Source of the DNA: Thiomicrorhabdus heinhorstiae
GTDB lineage: Bacteria; Pseudomonadota; Gammaproteobacteria; Thiomicrospirales; Thiomicrospiraceae
Length of the DNA stretch: 64,000 bases
NCBI RefSeq assembly: GCF_013391765.2
Contig: NZ_JACBGI020000001.1
Coordinates: 186,001-250,000, forward strand
Direction of reading: 5' to 3'
The notes under the pieces are model-generated. The model did no database searches. It was not told the origin of the DNA and saw nothing but the letters and a program-made list of their open reading frames with translations. Numbering within the stretch: position 1 is the stretch's first letter; each line of letters opens with the position of its first letter. Made by a program: the position numbers and the translations under genes. Shown here one piece after another: positions 49,580 to 59,442 of the stretch.

Positions 49580-49625
49580 AAAAAAAGCACCTTGAAATTG
49601 AAAACCAATTTAAGGTGCTTTTTTA
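49580..49625. terminator. Bidirectional terminator after roxA
   Basis: A stem of about 20 pairs: AAAAAAGCACCTT.AAATTG pairs with CAATTT.AAGGTGCTTTTTT around loop AAAAC. It serves roxA (+) and the host-attachment-family gene (-). Confidence 0.92.
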
Positions 49626-49655
49626 GATTCAGATTCTTTGATTAGTGATAGCTTA

Positions 49656-50096
49656 TTAAGCCAAAGAAAGCGGTAAATAACCGCGGATGCGCTTAGGTGC
49701 CAGATCGGTTACATTTTTATCCAGAGTGAAAGTGACATGCTTGGCGACCTGGTTACTGAATGCATGGCGCAGATCTCCCAAAAACGCCGGTGCCGCTATG
49801 ATAAACAGGCGGTCGAATAAATTCTGGTTCAACTTATCGCACAGATATGACGAAACCGCTTTAGCAAAATTAATCTCCTCTTGCTCCTTGGGTGATATTT
49901 CGTCGTCATATGCATGACCGCCACCTCCGTAACTGCCGCGTCCTTTACCCGGCAAATCACTGTCCAGTTTTTGCTCATGCATACGTGCTTGAGAGTGCAT
50001 TAATGTTTCAATTTCAATTAAGTCGGCTGCTGAGTTTTCCGCGCTAAAAATTCGCGCGTGGCTGCTGTCGGCTACAAGAATCCATGCTGGTTTCAT
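49656..50096 (-). CDS. Host-attachment-protein family (PF10116) protein
   Basis: A 146-residue soluble protein. It begins MKPAWILVADSSHARIFSAE, the usual opening of the family, has a glycine-rich loop near residue 55 (GKGRGSYGGGG) and the core segment FDRLFIIAAPAFLGDLRHAF. The family name comes from plant-associated bacteria; in most organisms the function is unknown and a host role need not apply. The protein looks like a cytoplasmic RNase-eF1-like fold in the family description, but no catalytic residue is evident here. Monocistronic. Confidence 0.8.
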   Translation of the reverse strand: MKPAWILVADSSHARIFSAENSAADLIEIETLMHSQARMHEQKLDSDLPGKGRGSYGGGGHAYDDEISPKEQEEINFAKAVSSYLCDKLNQNLFDRLFIIAAPAFLGDLRHAFSNQVAKHVTFTLDKNVTDLAPKRIRGYLPLSLA

Positions 50097-50127
50097 ACTT
50101 TACCTCTTTGACTTATGATCACAATGC

Positions 50128-50155
50128 AGGTTTCAACATTTCATAGTCGAAACCT
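50128..50155. promoter_or_regulatory. Inverted repeat upstream of the host-attachment-family gene
   Basis: AGGTTTC (50128-50134) and GAAACCT (50149-50155) with a 14-base spacer, 32 bases before the start codon on the minus strand. It could be an operator; it is not followed by a T run. Confidence 0.35.
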
Positions 50156-50349
50156 AAAATTCATTGTACGCTTCGAAAAAAATTGTCTCTAGTCTTAGGA
50201 AAAGCAGTCACACTTTATTCATGATGTAATTATCATATAAAGAAGTGGTTCTGCACGATTCCTCGTTGAAGTCATCCACAAAAAAATCAGCCTAAAACAG
50301 TACTGGCAACAATCTTTTAACTTCCAACACGAAAGGTTCAATTTCTCCC

Positions 50350-50802
50350 TTGATAACCGACGATTTCTTTAATTTACAGCGCTTTGTTGAAGCGCAAGAG
50401 CCCGTTTATGCAACGGTACTGTCCGAACTGAAAATGGCGCATAAACAGACGCATTGGATGTGGTTTATTTTCCCACAAATCGATGGATTAGGCTCTCGGC
50501 CTTATACAGTGTTTTATTCCATTAAAAGCCTGCAGGAAGCGCAAGCTTATTTGCAACATCCACTGTTGGGATCACGTCTTATTGAGTGTACGCAAACCGT
50601 TCTGGCTGCAGAGGGCAAAAGTTTACTGGAGATTTTCGGTAAACCCGATAACCGCAAATTCTGCTCGTGCATGACGCTGTTTTGCACGGCAGCCGAAACT
50701 AATTCCAAACAACAAAGACTGTTTTTAAAAGCCATTGAAAAATACTGTGGCGGCGACCGGGATTTAAAGACCTTAGATATTCTAAAAGAGAGCAAGCTCT
50801 AA
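50350..50802 (+). CDS. DUF1810-family protein
   Basis: A 150-residue soluble protein. It contains DFFNLQRFVEAQEPVY at the start, KQTHWMWFIFPQIDGLG near residue 32 and SLQEAQAYLQHPLLGSRL, all characteristic of DUF1810 (PF08837), whose function is unknown. No upstream ATG exists in frame and internal ATGs would remove conserved residues, so the start is a TTG at 50350, with AAAGG about 13 bases before it. It stands alone and converges with the porin gene. Confidence 0.82.
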   Translation: MITDDFFNLQRFVEAQEPVYATVLSELKMAHKQTHWMWFIFPQIDGLGSRPYTVFYSIKSLQEAQAYLQHPLLGSRLIECTQTVLAAEGKSLLEIFGKPDNRKFCSCMTLFCTAAETNSKQQRLFLKAIEKYCGGDRDLKTLDILKESKL

Positions 50803-50863
50803 GAACTTAGATTAAACTTCGATTTAAATTTCAATTATTTAGATACGATATTTTCCTTCAATT

Positions 50864-51973
50864 TTAAAATACCAAGTGCATTCTCAAGTTGGCCGTCCAA
50901 ATATCATCGCTGATTTTAGAAACGATGCTGTTATCGTATAAGGGATGATTGAAGTACTGGATCGATGGCGAAATTGAAAGGTTTCTTACAAGCTCCCGAT
51001 TGGCATAAAGCTCAACTTCCTGAACACTTTCATGCGGTTGATGCAAATATTTGGAAATTTTGGTGTAGCCGTAAGCACTCCCCAAAGTCCAGTCATCACC
51101 GGTAAATTGATAAGCTATGGAGGCAAAGCCTGTCGCAGTAGAGACTCTTTCATTACTGTAACCGACGCGAAATTCGATGGCCTGATTTGCTTTGCTTGCT
51201 CCTGCAGTCAAATATGCCCCATAGTTTTTTAATTTATTCTGTGCAGGATCATCCAGAGCCACGTGGTCTCCATTGTGCGACCAGATACCGATTTCGATAA
51301 AACCTTCACCGGTTTGCCACTGGGATTCTAAAATCGAAAAGATTCCCTTCTGATCGTCATCCACTTCAAACAGACTACTATAGTCACGACTCGGATTATC
51401 CGCGAGGCCATTGGTTGACGATATCATCAGACGTGTAGTGTTAATCGACGAAAATGGATACTCCACCGCTATCGCCAAAGCATAATCAGGAAAGTCGATC
51501 ACCGGATTATTGACGAAATCGGAAGCGAGGAACTGGCTGTTTTCATCATTGGCAATTCTAGCGGTATCGAAAAAAACCGTTGAATCGATAAGCCCCATAT
51601 GCACCTTAAACTTGGAGTGGAAAGGAACCGAAACAAACAATTCGGAAAGTTGAAAACGTCCATGATCATCTTGAGACAGGGCCGTACCGGCATCGGCATT
51701 GCTCTGCCCTATGACCGAAGCGATTCCCGTACTTTTCGGCGTCGTATTGATTTCCGCATGCGCTTTTACGCTGTAACCTCGACCGTCGTATCCGAAATTC
51801 AAATCCATCGAAGCGTTGGCATCATCTTCAAGCCGATTCTCGAATGCGTGCTGATAAACGCTGGTTACGCCACCATCGAAATCGATTGCCGAAGCGGGTT
51901 TCGCATAGAAAGCGACAGGAACAGCGATGAGAACAAGACGCGTAAAAATCTTTCTTAAATCTTTTCTTATCAT
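50864..51973 (-). CDS. Outer-membrane beta-barrel porin
   Basis: A 369-residue exported protein with a signal peptide (LVLIAVPVAFYAKPASA, cleavage before IDFDGG). The mature chain alternates polar and hydrophobic residues with many aromatic strand ends, and the last residue is Phe, the C-terminal signature that the barrel-assembly machinery recognises. The segments LMISSTNGLADNPSR and GFIEIGIWSHNGD resemble OprB-type carbohydrate porins. The substrate is unknown and the OprB link is low confidence. No regulator or transporter is adjacent. Confidence 0.72.
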   Translation of the reverse strand: MIRKDLRKIFTRLVLIAVPVAFYAKPASAIDFDGGVTSVYQHAFENRLEDDANASMDLNFGYDGRGYSVKAHAEINTTPKSTGIASVIGQSNADAGTALSQDDHGRFQLSELFVSVPFHSKFKVHMGLIDSTVFFDTARIANDENSQFLASDFVNNPVIDFPDYALAIAVEYPFSSINTTRLMISSTNGLADNPSRDYSSLFEVDDDQKGIFSILESQWQTGEGFIEIGIWSHNGDHVALDDPAQNKLKNYGAYLTAGASKANQAIEFRVGYSNERVSTATGFASIAYQFTGDDWTLGSAYGYTKISKYLHQPHESVQEVELYANRELVRNLSISPSIQYFNHPLYDNSIVSKISDDIWTANLRMHLVF

Positions 51974-52133
51974 TTAAAACAAATTCTAACTCTACCGAGA
52001 AATTACTTGAAAAGACGTTCCCCGAAAAAGCGCCTTCTCTGTATCTCAAAATAATAAATACAACTCACAATTAAGGTGCAAATGGTAATCAAGAATGTTT
52101 TCTATGGCAAATTCCAGATATTTATTAAAGTCG

Positions 52134-52168
52134 ATAAAAAACAAAACGCCCGAACAAATGTCCGGGCG
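52134..52168 (-). terminator. Intrinsic terminator after the M16 protease gene
   Basis: CGCCCGGAC / GTTCGGGCG stem on the minus strand (52168-52160, 52155-52147; one mismatch), followed by TTTTGTTTTTT. Confidence 0.85.
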
Positions 52169-52195
52169 CCGGCCTTGAAATCAAATAGAAGATAG

Positions 52196-55111
52196 TTAAA
52201 GTTGTTTCAAGTCAAAGCCTTGATCACTTAGAAGGCCTTTCATGCCAGAATGCGTCAGAACCGCATACGAAGCTTTTTCCGGAAGGAAATAACGTTCAGC
52301 AACTTCGCGCAATTCATCAATCGTAGTTGAAATCACCCCTTCCCGGTACGCCATGCGGATATCGAGGCTGCGACCGTACAGCTGCTGATAGAAAGCCTTG
52401 CGCATTTCGCCTGCTGGCGAACCCGGCTTGTCCATTGCCGAAATCACATTTAAAATCGCTTCATCGACCTTGGCTTGGGTTGCTTCGGAACTCATCAACC
52501 ACTCTTTGGCTCTTGCGAAATCGGCATAGGTCTCCATCAAACGCGGATCACGATACGAGAAGAACACGAAGCCTGCCGCTTCGGAATTATAACTGGCACC
52601 TCCGCCGTAAGCTCCGCCTTTTTCGCGGACTGCCGTATGCAGGAAGCCGTTACGCAGACAAGCGCCCAATACCGCCAGTTTCGGAGCATCGGCATGATCG
52701 GCAGCTACAGCAGGATAAGACATAGCACAGAAATTCACCTGAGTACTGGTCACCCAGGCTTCTTTAACCGGCTCTGTGGAAACCTCAAGTTTGAAGCCAT
52801 CCTCTTTTGTACCGCTCTTGTCGATTGAAGACCAAGCCTGTTCAAATTGATTCAAGGCATCGCCTAAACCTGCCTCATCGCCGATTAGCAGTGCTTGTTT
52901 ATCGGAATTGCACAATTTATCGCGGATAACCGACAAACTATCGGCAAAGTTTTCCAACTTCGATTCATCTTCCATTTGCTTGTAGAAGTCTTTGAAATCA
53001 CGGATTCCGGCAAATCCGGAACGATTGAATTTCCAGGCCGATACAGGCGTATAATTTTGCATCGCCGCCATGGTCGCCTGGGAATGCCCGCTACCGGTAA
53101 TACCGTGATCGATTGAAGATCGAATCTGTCCTAGAAGATCCTTGATACGAGGCAACTCGTCGAAACGCGCTTGATACAGCGTTTCCTGCAGCAATTCGGT
53201 CATTTCACCGCTATTGCGGTTCAAAGCCTTGGAAGACAAAATAAAGTGGCTGTGGCAAGTATCGGTCTCACCGATTTTGGAATGCAAAGAGGTACGGGCA
53301 CTCAAACTGCCGGTTACCGCTGCCTGCAAATGTTGGGTCTGCAAGTAATCGCGCTCGGCACAACCGACTTCGGTCAAACAACTGTTGAACAGCGACATGA
53401 TTCTCTGTTCGTCGGCACTCAATTCAGGTAGATCAATTAGCAACTGCTGGTAAGTAATCCCGTTTGAACCACACTCGTAAGCATGCACCGGCATAGCCTT
53501 TCCGTTGTAATCAATCGCCTGATGAGCTTTAATTGCCGCTGGAATGTCTTCTTTGGTCACTTCAGGAAGAATATTCACATCATCAATTTCAGCCTGACGT
53601 GCATCAAGTGCTAAAGCCTGATCGATAATCGCTTGTTTCTCTTCCTCGCTCAGCTTGGCTTGAATATCCGCCAACTTGGCTTTTTCCGCTTCTTCTTTAC
53701 GTTTCGCCAGCTCGGCATCCGGTTTCAAGGTCAGAGTTACGCGATGTTGATTATCCAACAGCCAGTTTTTAACCAGATCCGGAATAAACTGCGGATTCTT
53801 AATTTCGTCTTCCAATTGTTTAAGCGCATTATCGACATCCAGCAATGCAATCGGGTCGCCGTCATGCATCGCTCCGGATAAAGAGTGCAAGATCAGCTGC
53901 AGGCCGTATGGATAAGAATCTCCTCCTACCTCACGTTGCGACAATTCCAATTGATGCAACATCGCCTCGAGCTGGCTTTGATCGATCCCTTCGTCGACGA
54001 TGCGTTGCAGCTCTTTTAGAATCAAATCTTCAACCGCTTCGGTATTCTCCGCTTCCGAACCCTGCAAACCGAGCATAAAGGCCATCTCTTTATTAGACTC
54101 TTCCAAGCCGCATAAAGGCGACGGTGCTGCCCCCAAATCGGTATCTTCTAAAGCTTTACGCATTGGGGAAGCACTATTATCCAACAGTACCGCCGACAAT
54201 AGATGGCCTTTCAGAACCTCCAGAGGATCCTGATTCATTCCGAGCAACCAGCCCATGACAATATGGGTTTTCTTATCCGTCTCTTCCTCATCCAAAGCAT
54301 AGCTGCCAAGCACTTTCTGCGGTTCATTAAAGCGCTGTTCCGTAGCGACCTTGATCTGTTCAACCCGGTCTTTGAATTCGGACAGGGCCAATTCTTCAAA
54401 TTGACATTGATGTTCGTAAGCGGTGATATCACCGTAGGTCATAAACACCGAATTACTCGGATGATAGTGAAAACGATGGAACTCAACCAGTTGCTGATGC
54501 GTCAATTCCGGGATCACTTCGGGATCACCACCGGAATTAAAATGATAGGTATTCGTCGGGTAAAGATTTTCACTGAGAGATTGCCAAAGTGTCGAAATCG
54601 GCGAACTCATGGCCCCTTTCATTTCATTGAAAACCACCCCTTTATAGACCAGAGGCGAGTTCGAGTCACTCTTGTCTTCAAACTCGAATCTGTGCCCTTC
54701 CTGAGCGAAATCCAATGCATGAAGATTTGGAAAAAACACTGCATCCATATAAACTTGCAACAGGTTTTGAAAGTCTTTTCTATTCTCTGTTGCAAACGGA
54801 TATGCGGTCCAGTCACTAGAAGTGAAGGCATTCATAAAGGTATTCAGAGAGCGGCGGATCATCATAAAAAACGGATCGCGTACCGGGTACTTGCGACTGC
54901 CGCACAGAGCCGTGTGTTCAAGAATATGCGCCACACCGGTCGAATCCATCGGCACGGTTCTTAGTGCAACCAGGAAAACATTCTGCGGATCGTCGGCCGC
55001 CAAATGATAATGCTCGGCACCGGTCACTTTATGACGATAGTGTTCAACCTGAACTTGCAGGGTTTCAATATCGGTTTTGCCTAAAAATTCAAAAGCGGCA
55101 TGCTGTTTCAT
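52196..55111 (-). CDS. M16C metalloprotease, PreP-like
   Basis: A 971-residue zinc protease of the insulinase superfamily. The inverted zinc motif HILEH is at residues 62-66, followed by the downstream glutamate region where the third ligand is expected (NTFMNAFTSSDWTAYPF, then EFEDKS and VVFNEMKGAM). The chain comprises four M16 domains in one polypeptide, as in presequence protease PreP and its bacterial relatives, with a long hinge helix near residues 450-500. No signal peptide is seen, so it is probably cytoplasmic and degrades short peptides. Monocistronic with its own terminator. Confidence 0.85.
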   Translation of the reverse strand: MKQHAAFEFLGKTDIETLQVQVEHYRHKVTGAEHYHLAADDPQNVFLVALRTVPMDSTGVAHILEHTALCGSRKYPVRDPFFMMIRRSLNTFMNAFTSSDWTAYPFATENRKDFQNLLQVYMDAVFFPNLHALDFAQEGHRFEFEDKSDSNSPLVYKGVVFNEMKGAMSSPISTLWQSLSENLYPTNTYHFNSGGDPEVIPELTHQQLVEFHRFHYHPSNSVFMTYGDITAYEHQCQFEELALSEFKDRVEQIKVATEQRFNEPQKVLGSYALDEEETDKKTHIVMGWLLGMNQDPLEVLKGHLLSAVLLDNSASPMRKALEDTDLGAAPSPLCGLEESNKEMAFMLGLQGSEAENTEAVEDLILKELQRIVDEGIDQSQLEAMLHQLELSQREVGGDSYPYGLQLILHSLSGAMHDGDPIALLDVDNALKQLEDEIKNPQFIPDLVKNWLLDNQHRVTLTLKPDAELAKRKEEAEKAKLADIQAKLSEEEKQAIIDQALALDARQAEIDDVNILPEVTKEDIPAAIKAHQAIDYNGKAMPVHAYECGSNGITYQQLLIDLPELSADEQRIMSLFNSCLTEVGCAERDYLQTQHLQAAVTGSLSARTSLHSKIGETDTCHSHFILSSKALNRNSGEMTELLQETLYQARFDELPRIKDLLGQIRSSIDHGITGSGHSQATMAAMQNYTPVSAWKFNRSGFAGIRDFKDFYKQMEDESKLENFADSLSVIRDKLCNSDKQALLIGDEAGLGDALNQFEQAWSSIDKSGTKEDGFKLEVSTEPVKEAWVTSTQVNFCAMSYPAVAADHADAPKLAVLGACLRNGFLHTAVREKGGAYGGGASYNSEAAGFVFFSYRDPRLMETYADFARAKEWLMSSEATQAKVDEAILNVISAMDKPGSPAGEMRKAFYQQLYGRSLDIRMAYREGVISTTIDELREVAERYFLPEKASYAVLTHSGMKGLLSDQGFDLKQL

Positions 55112-55178
55112 TTCTATCCCTTTATCTTCTCTCGTGGAATATATTCAATATCTCTTTTCATGTCTCTTACCGTGAGAC

Positions 55179-55206
55179 AAAAAAGGCCATTCATATGAAT
55201 GGCCTT
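55179..55206 (-). terminator. Intrinsic terminator after pnp
   Basis: Palindrome AAGGCCATTCATATGAATGG continuing to CCTT (55183-55206), followed on the minus strand by TTTTGTC. Confidence 0.9.
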
Positions 55207-55228
55207 GTCATCATCGAAAGATCAATAA

Positions 55229-57319
55229 TCAATCATCAACGGCGGTCATGGACAATTTCACACGACCTTGCTTGTCGATATCGGTTAATTTCACGCGAAT
55301 TTCTTGTCCTTCTTTAAGATAATCGGAAACATTCTCCACGCGCTCTTCGGCGATTTGCGAAACGTGAACCAAACCTTCTCGGCCCGGCATATAAGCAACA
55401 AAAGCACCGAAATCAACAATTTTCTTAACAACTGCATCATAGGTTTTACCGATTTCCGGCTCGGCGGTAATTTCGTTGATACGAGCAATGGCTGCATTAG
55501 CCGCTCCGCTGTCAACCGCAGCAATTTTAACATTACCGTCATCATCCAACTCGATCGTACAGCCGGTTTCTTCAGTGATCGAACGAATGGTCGCACCACC
55601 TTTACCGATAATCTCACGTACCTTCTCAGGCTTGACCTTCATAATAAAGAAACGCGGCGCAGTGGTTGCAACTTCCTGATTCGAATGAGAAATGGCTTTG
55701 CTCATCTCGCCCAAAATATGCATACGACCTTCTTTTGCCTGTTCAAGAGCGATCTGCATAATCTCTTCGGTAATACCGTTAATCTTGATATCCATCTGCA
55801 AAGCGGTTACACCCTGATCGGTTCCGGCCACTTTGAAATCCATATCCCCTAGATGATCTTCATCACCCAGAATATCGGAAAGAACTGCAAATCCGCTCTC
55901 TTCCTTGATCAAGCCCATGGCAATACCGGCGATCGGTGCAGCAATCGGTACGCCGGCGTGCATCAAAGACATGGAAGTACCACATACCGATGCCATAGAG
56001 CTGGAACCGTTGGATTCTGTGATTTCGGAAACCACACGAATGGTGTATGGAAATTCATCTTCAGTCGGAAGCAGAGCCGCAACACCACGACGCGCCAGCA
56101 TACCATGACCGATTTCACGACGGCCCGGGCTACCGATACGGCCGCATTCACCTACCGAAAATGGAGGGAAATTATAGTGCAGCATAAAACGGTCATGGTA
56201 AGAGCCGGTCAATTCGTCAACAATCTTGGCATCTTTTTCAGTTCCCAAAGTCGTTACTACCAGCGCCTGAGTCTCACCACGGGTAAATAGAGCGGAACCG
56301 TGAACTTTAGGCAAAACACCCACCTGGCAGTTAATCGGACGGACGGTCTTGGTATCACGGCCGTCGATACGCGGCTGACCTTCGATAATGCGGCCGCGAA
56401 CAATCGATTTCTGTAATTTACCAAACATGCCTTCAATCGCTTTTGCCGCATAACCTTGCGGATTTTCTTCACTTTCAGCCAAAACTTCCAGTGTTTTGCT
56501 CTTAGCAGCATCCAGAGCGGCATAACGATCCATTTTATCGGAAATCAGATAAGCCTCTTCTACATCTGCTCCGACCAGTTCAAAGACAGCATTTTTCAAC
56601 TCGGTGTTTTCTTCAGCTGCCTGCCAGTCCCACTTAGGTTTACCGGCCTCGGCAGCAAAGGCTTCAATCGCGTTAATTGCCGTCTGCATCTGCTCATGAC
56701 CGAACATAACGGCTCCCAGCATCACCTCTTCAGACAATTCAGCGGCTTCGGATTCAACCATCAAAACTGCATCTTTGGTTCCGGCAACACTTAACTCCAG
56801 ATCAGAAGTCTGCAACGATTCCGGACTTGGATTCAACAGATATTGGTCGTCACGATAGCCGACAATCGCCGCCCCGATCGGACCGTTAAACGGCACACCG
56901 GAAATCGCCAATGCCGCGGAAGTTCCCAACATGGCGGCTACTTCGGTCCCGACTTCCGGGTCCAGAGCGACAACCGTGGCAATAATTTGCACCTCGTTAT
57001 GGAAACCTTTCGGGAAAAGCGGGCGAATAGGACGGTCAATCAGACGTGAAGTCAGGGTTTCATTCTCGGAAGGACGCCCTTCACGCTTCAAGAAACCGCC
57101 AGGGATGCGTCCCGCTGCGTAAGTTTTTTCTTGATAGTTAACGGTCAAAGGGAAAAAATCGGCACCTTCATGGGCATGTTTAGCAGCTACAACGGTAACT
57201 AATACGCGAGTATCCCCCATGCCGATCATGACAGCGCCATCAGCCTGACGGGCAATTTCACCTGTTTCCAAAGTGACTTGATGGTCACCGTACATAAAGC
57301 TTGTGCTAATCTTCGCCAT
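55229..57319 (-). CDS. pnp: Polynucleotide phosphorylase
   Basis: A 696-residue exoribonuclease that degrades RNA 3' to 5' with phosphate, part of the degradosome in many bacteria. It has two RNase PH domains, the KH domain near residue 555 ([19 protein letters not shown]) and the S1 domain at the C-terminus ([17 protein letters not shown]). The frame is open 27 codons upstream, but AAAGGA precedes the ATG at 57319 and gives the normal N-terminus [14 protein letters not shown]. rpsO lies upstream with a terminator between. pnp autoregulates its mRNA in E. coli; I cannot show that here. Confidence 0.96.
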   Translation of the reverse strand: MAKISTSFMYGDHQVTLETGEIARQADGAVMIGMGDTRVLVTVVAAKHAHEGADFFPLTVNYQEKTYAAGRIPGGFLKREGRPSENETLTSRLIDRPIRPLFPKGFHNEVQIIATVVALDPEVGTEVAAMLGTSAALAISGVPFNGPIGAAIVGYRDDQYLLNPSPESLQTSDLELSVAGTKDAVLMVESEAAELSEEVMLGAVMFGHEQMQTAINAIEAFAAEAGKPKWDWQAAEENTELKNAVFELVGADVEEAYLISDKMDRYAALDAAKSKTLEVLAESEENPQGYAAKAIEGMFGKLQKSIVRGRIIEGQPRIDGRDTKTVRPINCQVGVLPKVHGSALFTRGETQALVVTTLGTEKDAKIVDELTGSYHDRFMLHYNFPPFSVGECGRIGSPGRREIGHGMLARRGVAALLPTEDEFPYTIRVVSEITESNGSSSMASVCGTSMSLMHAGVPIAAPIAGIAMGLIKEESGFAVLSDILGDEDHLGDMDFKVAGTDQGVTALQMDIKINGITEEIMQIALEQAKEGRMHILGEMSKAISHSNQEVATTAPRFFIMKVKPEKVREIIGKGGATIRSITEETGCTIELDDDGNVKIAAVDSGAANAAIARINEITAEPEIGKTYDAVVKKIVDFGAFVAYMPGREGLVHVSQIAEERVENVSDYLKEGQEIRVKLTDIDKQGRVKLSMTAVDD

Positions 57320-57530
57320 TCTTTTTCCTTTCGATTCGAGCAGAGGCATTGCGAGTCTGAAACCTGAATCCGTAAAGCGATCCGACTGAAAAAGCGGCAA
57401 ATCGATTTAGGGATTCAGGCTATTGGTTTACAGGCTCTTAATAAATAAACTTAATTTTCGAATGAAACATTCTACCTTGTATTCACCTTTTGGCCACCAA
57501 AAAATACCTTTTATTTGAAAAATATTGGGC

Positions 57531-57560
57531 AAAAAAAAACCCTGCAAAGCAGGGTTTTTT
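57531..57560 (-). terminator. Intrinsic terminator between rpsO and pnp
   Basis: AAAACCCTGC / GCAGGGTTTT stem with a 3-base loop, followed on the minus strand by nine T. It matches the rpsO terminator position in E. coli. Confidence 0.92.
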
Positions 57561-57578
57561 CGGCATAAATGCAGGTGC

Positions 57579-57845
57579 TTACTTACGAAGACCAAGACGC
57601 TTGATGATAGATAGGTATCTTTCACCGTCTTTCTTGTGAACGTAATCCAGCAATTTACGACGACGGCTAACCAAACGCAACAAACCAGTACGTGAGTGGT
57701 TGTCTTGCTTGTGCTCTTTGAAGTGCTCAGTCAGGTACTTAATACGGTGAGTCAAAAGAGCAATTTGCACTTCCGGTGAACCAGTATCGCCTTCAGAAGT
57801 CGCGTATTCGGCAATGATTTTCGCTTTAGTTTCAGCATCAAACAT
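57579..57845 (-). CDS. rpsO: 30S ribosomal protein S15
   Basis: An 88-residue primary 16S rRNA-binding protein. The signature segments [17 protein letters not shown] and [19 protein letters not shown] are complete. The frame continues 16 codons upstream, but GGAGA lies before the ATG at 57845 and the family starts there. It sits between a small cyclic-nucleotide-binding gene and pnp, part of the conserved rpsO-pnp pair. Confidence 0.97.
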   Translation of the reverse strand: MFDAETKAKIIAEYATSEGDTGSPEVQIALLTHRIKYLTEHFKEHKQDNHSRTGLLRLVSRRRKLLDYVHKKDGERYLSIIKRLGLRK

Positions 57846-58007
57846 AATATTTCTCCATTCGATCGGTCTTATAATCAAATATCGTTTCCACAACCGATGA
57901 TAGAAACGAATCCGCGTATTTTACTGATTTTTTTAGTAAATACAAGTTTTAAGGCTTTTTCTAAACCCTGGATAATCCGCCGCCGGCAACTTAACCTTGC
58001 GGTCTAA

Positions 58008-58496
58008 TTATTGTTTGCCGAAGCCATGCATATAATGACCAAGAGTCGAGATATCGTCACCCATGTGACGTACCAGTTCATCCAGACTGACAATCGCATT
58101 TTCAAGAATGTTTACCGCGATATAAGGCTCTTCAACTTTTAAACGGTCGTACATAGGACGGGTTAAGAAAATCATTTTGGCGCCTTTATGCCCGGCAATC
58201 ATACGCAGGTTTCTCGGCTTGCGATCAAAGAAAGACATCTCACCAACCAGGGTTCCAACGTGCTGTTCGCCGACGGCCCCAGCGTCTTCTGCATGCCCGA
58301 TAAAATCAACTTTACCTTCTGTAATCAAACTTAAATTATCGGTCACTTCACCGCGCTCAAAAACGATTTCTCTTCCTTTGTAGGTTTTTTCCTGCAAATA
58401 CGGAATCAGACGTTCTACCTCAGCCTTGGTCAAAGACTCACATACCGAGTGCTCTTGAAAGAAAGTAAATAACTCTGGGACGGATAGGGAAATCAT
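58008..58496 (-). CDS. Stand-alone cyclic-nucleotide-binding domain protein
   Basis: A 162-residue soluble protein. Residues about 20-125 form a cNMP-binding fold of the CRP/PKA type: EKTYKGREIVFERGE, then ISLITEG-like LSLITEGKVDFIG, then the phosphate-binding-cassette region LVGEMSFFDRKPRN. In the cassette the usual Arg that contacts the ligand phosphate may be Arg98, but I am not certain of the alignment. There is no DNA-binding domain; the C-terminus is a short helix. It lies between the methyltransferase gene and rpsO, where most gammaproteobacteria have no gene. Ligand and partner are unknown. Confidence 0.75.
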   Translation of the reverse strand: MISLSVPELFTFFQEHSVCESLTKAEVERLIPYLQEKTYKGREIVFERGEVTDNLSLITEGKVDFIGHAEDAGAVGEQHVGTLVGEMSFFDRKPRNLRMIAGHKGAKMIFLTRPMYDRLKVEEPYIAVNILENAIVSLDELVRHMGDDISTLGHYMHGFGKQ

Positions 58497-58590
58497 AACT
58501 GCTCCTCTGTTTTCATATTATTATTGCCGCCGAAAAGTTCTTTTACACCCTTAACCCTAGCCAATCTTCATTAAACGGAGATTAGTTTAT

Positions 58591-59442
58591 TTATTTTGGT
58601 TTTTGGGCAATGAACGAACAGACCGGACGGCCATCTTGAATGTTTTCTATTTTATCAACAATTATTCGATAACCCGCAAAAACTTCAGCCAATTCTCCCT
58701 CCTTAAGTAATAAATTAGGATTTTTCGGCGAACCGAAGGCCTCTGCGCCTTCACTGAAAGTCTGAATCAAAACAAAACCGCCCGGATTCAGCATCTTATC
58801 TATTTTGGCAAACAGGTCGCGATTCAGATAACGAACCATCGTAATTAAATCGAACTGCGCCTGCGACAGACAATCGCCCTGTTTGAGGTTACAGCATTTA
58901 AAATTCACTTGTGCACCGGAAACCTGCGCCAGACGTTTAGCACGTTTTATGACCCTTGCTTCCTGATCAATCGCTGTGACTCGACAGCGCTGTTTTGCCA
59001 GAAAAATCGCATCCCGTCCGCCACCGCAACCAAGATCCAGTATTTGAGGGAACTTCTCATGTTGCTTTATCTCCGGCAGCAAAGACTCGGCGAAGTAAGT
59101 TACCAAGTCACTTGGCGACCATAAGGTTTTGGAATCCTTTCCCTGACACCAATCCTGTCCAAGCTGCTCACGCCAAAATGTGATATCCTGATCCGTCTGC
59201 AATACGATTGAACCGCTTACCGAATAGCCTTTCATGTCCAGAAAAATCGATGCTTCCTCTATCCGCTCCTTATCACCGATCAGGAACAATTCCGCCGGGG
59301 CCGCCGGAAGCTGATTGAGGCTTTCATCAAGATACTCCGCTTCCATCCAGGTCGCGCCGCATAAATGTCCCTGCCGGTAAGTTTCGCGGTCACGCAGGTC
59401 GAGAATGCCGTCGGCATGTCGAAAACGATTGGATGAACTCAT
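58591..59442 (-). CDS. Rhodanese-like / SAM-dependent methyltransferase fusion
   Basis: A 283-residue cytoplasmic protein. Residues 8-75 resemble a rhodanese fold (ADGILDLRDRETYRQGHL, then ELFLIGDKERI), but the position of the catalytic Cys reads IGDKE, so it is presumably inactive. Residues 115-280 are a class I methyltransferase with motif I ILDLGCGGGRDA (134-145) and the adenine-binding acidic residue in TAIDQEA. The closest general resemblance is the TehB/UbiE-like group; substrate unknown. Its ATG overlaps the truB stop by 4 bases, so it is coupled to the nusA-infB-rbfA-truB operon, suggesting an RNA- or ribosome-related substrate (inference). Confidence 0.75.
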   Translation of the reverse strand: MSSSNRFRHADGILDLRDRETYRQGHLCGATWMEAEYLDESLNQLPAAPAELFLIGDKERIEEASIFLDMKGYSVSGSIVLQTDQDITFWREQLGQDWCQGKDSKTLWSPSDLVTYFAESLLPEIKQHEKFPQILDLGCGGGRDAIFLAKQRCRVTAIDQEARVIKRAKRLAQVSGAQVNFKCCNLKQGDCLSQAQFDLITMVRYLNRDLFAKIDKMLNPGGFVLIQTFSEGAEAFGSPKNPNLLLKEGELAEVFAGYRIIVDKIENIQDGRPVCSFIAQKPK

